Shown: positions 5,893-7,624 of the stretch, piece after piece
Position numbering within the stretch: position 1 is the stretch's first letter
Layout: the number at the start of each line of letters is the position of its first letter
Position numbers and translations under genes: made by a program
Source: JBBRLA01 sp038231615
Lineage (GTDB): Bacteria > Myxococcota_A > Polyangia > Palsa-1104 > JAEUJZ01
DNA length: 7,624 nt
Assembly: GCA_038231615.1 (NCBI GenBank)
Contig: JBBRLA010000420.1
Location: 1 to 7,624 of the forward strand
Direction of reading: 5' to 3'
The notes under the pieces: generated by a model
The model's input: the letters and a program-made list of their open reading frames with translations, nothing else
What the model was told of the DNA's origin: nothing
The model's database searches: none

Positions 5893-6225
5893 TTATTCCG
5901 GCTCGACCTGGTCGCCTGGCTCGATGAGAGTGCCGCCGGGGAAACGCGCGACCGCGCGGCCCTCGCCGAGGACCTGGGCGATCTCGCCGCGGGCCACGTC
6001 CCGTTTTTGGCAGAAACGGGCCGGGCCCGGCACCACCGGGCTCTCCAGGGAGGTGCTGGGGCGACACAGCTCCCGGACCAGGCGCACCTCCTATCCAGGC
6101 TGAGCCGTCTTGCCGCCCAGGCTGACCTCCACCTCGCTGAAGCCGGCCCGGTGAAGAGCAGGCCCGTGGATCGTCGCCGCGCAAGAGGCCCCGAGGAACA
6201 GGGGAAGGAGCATGAACATTCGCAT
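5893..6225 (-). pseudogene. Small exported protein or lipoprotein, interrupted by an in-frame TAG
   Basis: The reading frame from ATG at 6225 to TAA at 5893 spans 110 positions and is broken only by a TAG at 6091-6093 (position 45). The start is well supported: GAGGT (6233-6237) lies 7 nt upstream. The N-terminus MRMFMLLPLFLGASCAATIH is a short signal peptide with Cys15 in a loose lipobox (LGASC; the usual Leu/Val/Ile at -3 is Gly). The segment before the stop (FSEVEVSLGGKTAQPG) and the one after it (RGEIAQVLGEGRAVARFPGG and LIEPGDQVEPE) keep the same codon bias. The C-terminal part resembles small SH3-like beta modules in which a 'GxVxxVLGxxxAVVRF' strand pair ends in 'GDxVE'. TAG is the ordinary stop of four other genes here, so recoding is unlikely. 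A nonsense mutation or sequence error is the simplest reading. Re-initiation at GTG 6087 would give a 64-residue piece without a signal. Confidence 0.58.
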
Positions 6226-6329
6226 CGTACCGACCTCGATTCGTGGCTATCGCCGACGTGCAGCAAGCTTTGATAGCAACGCATCGCCATCGAGCGTAAG
6301 GGGCCCGCCTCCTCCCGGGCAAGTTCTTG
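6226..6329 (-). other. 104-nt spacer between the methyltransferase and the small secreted-protein gene
   Basis: Non-coding in every frame as far as can be judged. Apart from the ribosome site GAGGT (6233-6237) for the downstream gene I see no hairpin with a T-run and no convincing promoter boxes. The length allows an independent promoter for the gene at 6225. Confidence 0.4.
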
Positions 6330-7106
6330 CTATTCGCGGCGCCCCCACAGCAGTATCCGTTTGAAGGCATAGAAATAGGGCCGCCGCCGGGGCAGGCGCA
6401 GAAGCAGCCGATCGCGATAGCGGTCAACGAATTTCTTGAAAAGCCCTGGATCCAGGTGCCGCTCGTACTCGGTGAGCAGCGTGCCCTTGACCCACTCGAC
6501 CACGTCCTCGGGGCCGTCCAGGCGGCAGCCATAGATCCGGAGCTGGACCGTCTGCTCCCCGTAGCCCAGGCGATCCAGCAGTTCAGCATAGGCCTCGGGC
6601 AAAAGCACCGCCGCCGGCTGCGCCTGTCCGGCGAGAGCCTGCCGGAATGGCTCCTCCTCCGCCACCTCCGCGGCCACCACATGAGAGGGGTGATCGAAGT
6701 TCGCCGGCACCTGCACCAGCAACTGCCCCCCGGGCGAAAGGGCCGCAGTCAGCCGCATGAAGAGGGCCTCGTGGTCCGGCAGCCAGTGAAGCGCGGCATT
6801 CGAGAAGATCACGTCATAGGGCCCGTCCGCCCCGGACCCGAAGGTAGCGATGTCGCCTTGCTCAAAGCGCAGGCCCGGGGCCGCGGCGCTGCGGGCAAGC
6901 ATCGCCGCGGATCGGTCCAGTCCCAGGGTGCTCCGCGCGCCCAAATGCTGGTGCAGCTGCCGGGTCAGCTCGCCCGTACCGCAGCCCAGGTCCACAACGC
7001 GCGGGGCCGGTGGTTCCCGCTTCGCGAGATCGAGCAGATCGAAGAAAGGCCGCCGCCGCTCGTCGCGGAAGCGATCATAGACCTTGGGGTCCCAGGTGTC
7101 CTTCAT
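6330..7106 (-). CDS. tam: SAM-dependent methyltransferase, trans-aconitate 2-methyltransferase-like
   Basis: 258 residues from the ATG at 7106, close to the 252 of E. coli Tam, and recognisably similar from end to end. It has WDPKVYDRFRDERRRPFFDLL at the N-terminus, SAM motif I VVDLGCGTGELT (37-48), the acidic ribose-binding D64 in LGLD, GDIATF (84-89), the Tam-like FSNAALHWLPDHEALF (101-116), LSPGGQLLVQVP (123-134), and a C-terminal half with EWVKGTLL and a DRYRDRL segment. Tam methyl-esterifies trans-aconitate, an inhibitor of the citric-acid-cycle enzyme aconitase, in the cytoplasm. Substrate identity here is inferred from family resemblance only. An upstream in-frame start at 7148 would add 14 Gly/Pro-rich residues. 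The ATG at 7106 is preferred because GAGGT lies 5 nt upstream and the alignment to Tam begins there. Its start codon overlaps that of the plus-strand gene at 7105. Confidence 0.85.
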   Translation of the reverse strand: MKDTWDPKVYDRFRDERRRPFFDLLDLAKREPPAPRVVDLGCGTGELTRQLHQHLGARSTLGLDRSAAMLARSAAAPGLRFEQGDIATFGSGADGPYDVIFSNAALHWLPDHEALFMRLTAALSPGGQLLVQVPANFDHPSHVVAAEVAEEEPFRQALAGQAQPAAVLLPEAYAELLDRLGYGEQTVQLRIYGCRLDGPEDVVEWVKGTLLTEYERHLDPGLFKKFVDRYRDRLLLRLPRRRPYFYAFKRILLWGRRE

Positions 7107-7350
7107 GTTCGACCTCGGCCCGGGCCCGGGCAACCCGACCCCGCGCAAGACGCCTGGCTGGCTGATTTGCCAGCGTTGCGGGGCATCGCTGACGAAGGAG
7201 CAGACCGCCTACGAATACCGCGAGTCCACCGACTGGCTGGTCCTGCGCTGCGCGGACCATCAGATGTGCGAACGCTGGCGGGCCCATGCACGGGTTGCGC
7301 TGCGGGCGTGGGAGCAGACGGACGCCCAGGACGGCGTCGTCGCGCACTAG
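7105..7350 (+). CDS. Small four-cysteine (putative zinc-binding) protein of unknown function
   Basis: 81 residues from ATG 7105 (88 if the ATG at 7084 is used). AGGTG (7094-7098) sits 6 nt before 7105 and favours the shorter form. A Gly/Pro-rich N-terminus (about 20 residues) leads to CQRCG (C22, C25), a 23-residue spacer, then C49 and C55 with H52 between them: a CxxC...C-x5-C pattern suited to one zinc ion. The C-terminal third is helical and amphipathic (ERWRAHARVALRAWEQ). Codons have strong third-position GC from the first codon, so the frame looks genuinely coding rather than an antisense shadow. No export signal is seen, so it is probably cytoplasmic. I do not recognise the family. It is divergent from the methyltransferase, with overlapping start codons, and convergent with the gene at 7401. 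Confidence 0.62.
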   Translation: MFDLGPGPGNPTPRKTPGWLICQRCGASLTKEQTAYEYRESTDWLVLRCADHQMCERWRAHARVALRAWEQTDAQDGVVAH

Positions 7351-7400
7351 ACCCGCTCTCGCATCAAGTGGAAAAGACGCAGTCGTCGCGCAAGATGGAT
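7351..7400. other. Short convergent intergenic gap
   Basis: 50 nt between two converging stop codons. It contains a second copy of GTCGTCGCGCA (7382-7392), which also occurs at the end of the upstream gene (7336-7346). No terminator hairpin was identified. Confidence 0.4.
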
Positions 7401-7624
7401 TCACAGCGGCGGATTGTGTAGCAACGTGGCATCGTCGCCGACCAAGTAGACCTCCTGGCCGAAGGCCCAGGCGCCGCGCAGCGGCCTGGGTTGGCCCGCA
7501 TAGGTCTTCCATCCGCCGGCGCTCCGGTGAAAGAAGAGCCCCTGGGTCGTGCCGCCAAAGTCACCCACCGCGTACAGGTTCGTGCTGCCGGTGCCGTAGA
7601 TGCCGTGCAGCACCGCGCCGGCCC
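7401..7624 (-). CDS. C-terminal end of a beta-propeller-like surface protein (start outside the window)
   Basis: The frame is open from the window edge at 7624 to TGA at 7401, giving about 74 residues. It reads AVLHGIYGTGSTNLYAVGD, then FGGTTQGLFFHRSAGGWKTY, and ends AWAFGQEVYLVGDDATLLHN-PPL. Repeats of the form 'hGhxGsGxxxhYAVGDxGxhhhxxxGxW' are typical of secreted, repeat-rich proteins of Myxococcota and related bacteria, where each unit makes a propeller-like blade. Two such units are visible: the first with YAVGD, the second with YLVGD. The GTG at 7613 is inside a repeat and is not a likely start. The N-terminus, signal peptide and full repeat count lie beyond the window. Confidence 0.72.
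   Translation of the reverse strand, partial: AGAVLHGIYGTGSTNLYAVGDFGGTTQGLFFHRSAGGWKTYAGQPRPLRGAWAFGQEVYLVGDDATLLHNPPL

Noticed and set aside
6091..6093. TAG as pyrrolysine or another recoded codon
   Set aside because: TAG ends four other genes here (TSP3, OmpA, methyltransferase and four-cysteine protein), and the small protein is not a methylamine methyltransferase.
5445..6682. Two long overlapping minus-strand frames across the degraded region
   Set aside because: Products are Arg/Ser/Pro-rich and run through both the methyltransferase and kinase out of frame. Only the 5705-5872 piece shows any coding-like bias.
7336..7392. Direct repeat GTCGTCGCGCA (7336-7346 and 7382-7392)
   Set aside because: Only 11 bp, one copy inside a coding end, with no element between the copies. 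Too short to support a mobile or attachment site.
6327..7421. 364-codon plus-strand open frame antisense to the methyltransferase
   Set aside because: The minus strand carries all SAM-methyltransferase motifs, and this product is Arg/Pro/Gly-rich noise.

Overview
The window comes from a GC-rich bacterium, most likely a deltaproteobacterium in the broad sense (Myxococcota or a relative). This is an inference from gene content: an OmpA protein paired with a thrombospondin type 3 repeat protein whose tail looks like a MYXO-CTERM sorting signal, a histidine kinase with the 'FAGRVAHDI' H-box style, and the C-terminus of a beta-propeller-like surface protein. No rRNA, tRNA, CRISPR array or phage gene was seen.

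Layout. 1-94 (-): 5' end of an IS200/IS605 transposase, with its left-end structured DNA up to about 205. A perfect 16-bp palindrome (227-242) follows. 254-2086 (+): a secreted or membrane-anchored HEAT/TPR-like protein of unknown role. 2136-4929 (-): a tight two-gene operon in which an OmpA-family outer-membrane protein is followed 10 nt later by the thrombospondin type 3 repeat protein. The second gene's Shine-Dalgarno overlaps the first gene's stop codon. About 100 nt containing an inverted repeat precede the operon. 5031-6225 (-): a decayed or error-containing stretch. It holds a histidine kinase with a frameshift, no start codon and an altered G1 box, a short basic ORF, and a small secreted or lipoprotein gene cut by an in-frame TAG. 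6330-7106 (-): a trans-aconitate 2-methyltransferase-like methyltransferase. 7105-7350 (+): a small four-cysteine protein whose start codon overlaps the methyltransferase's on the other strand within one CATG. 7401-7624 (-): the C-terminal end of a larger propeller-like protein that runs out of the window.

How the genes fit together. The OmpA/TSP3 pair is the clearest unit: the OmpA C-domain should grip peptidoglycan, while the TSP3 protein should be a calcium-binding, disulfide-rich exported protein sorted by its C-terminal signal. Both are cell-envelope proteins and would be made in a coupled way. The convergent HEAT/TPR protein is also predicted to be exported. The other genes show no obvious joint pathway. 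I saw no clear novel defence or mobile system. The most unusual points are the lesions clustered within about 1.1 kb, the overlapping divergent start codons, the palindrome beside the IS end and the coupled OmpA/TSP3 operon.
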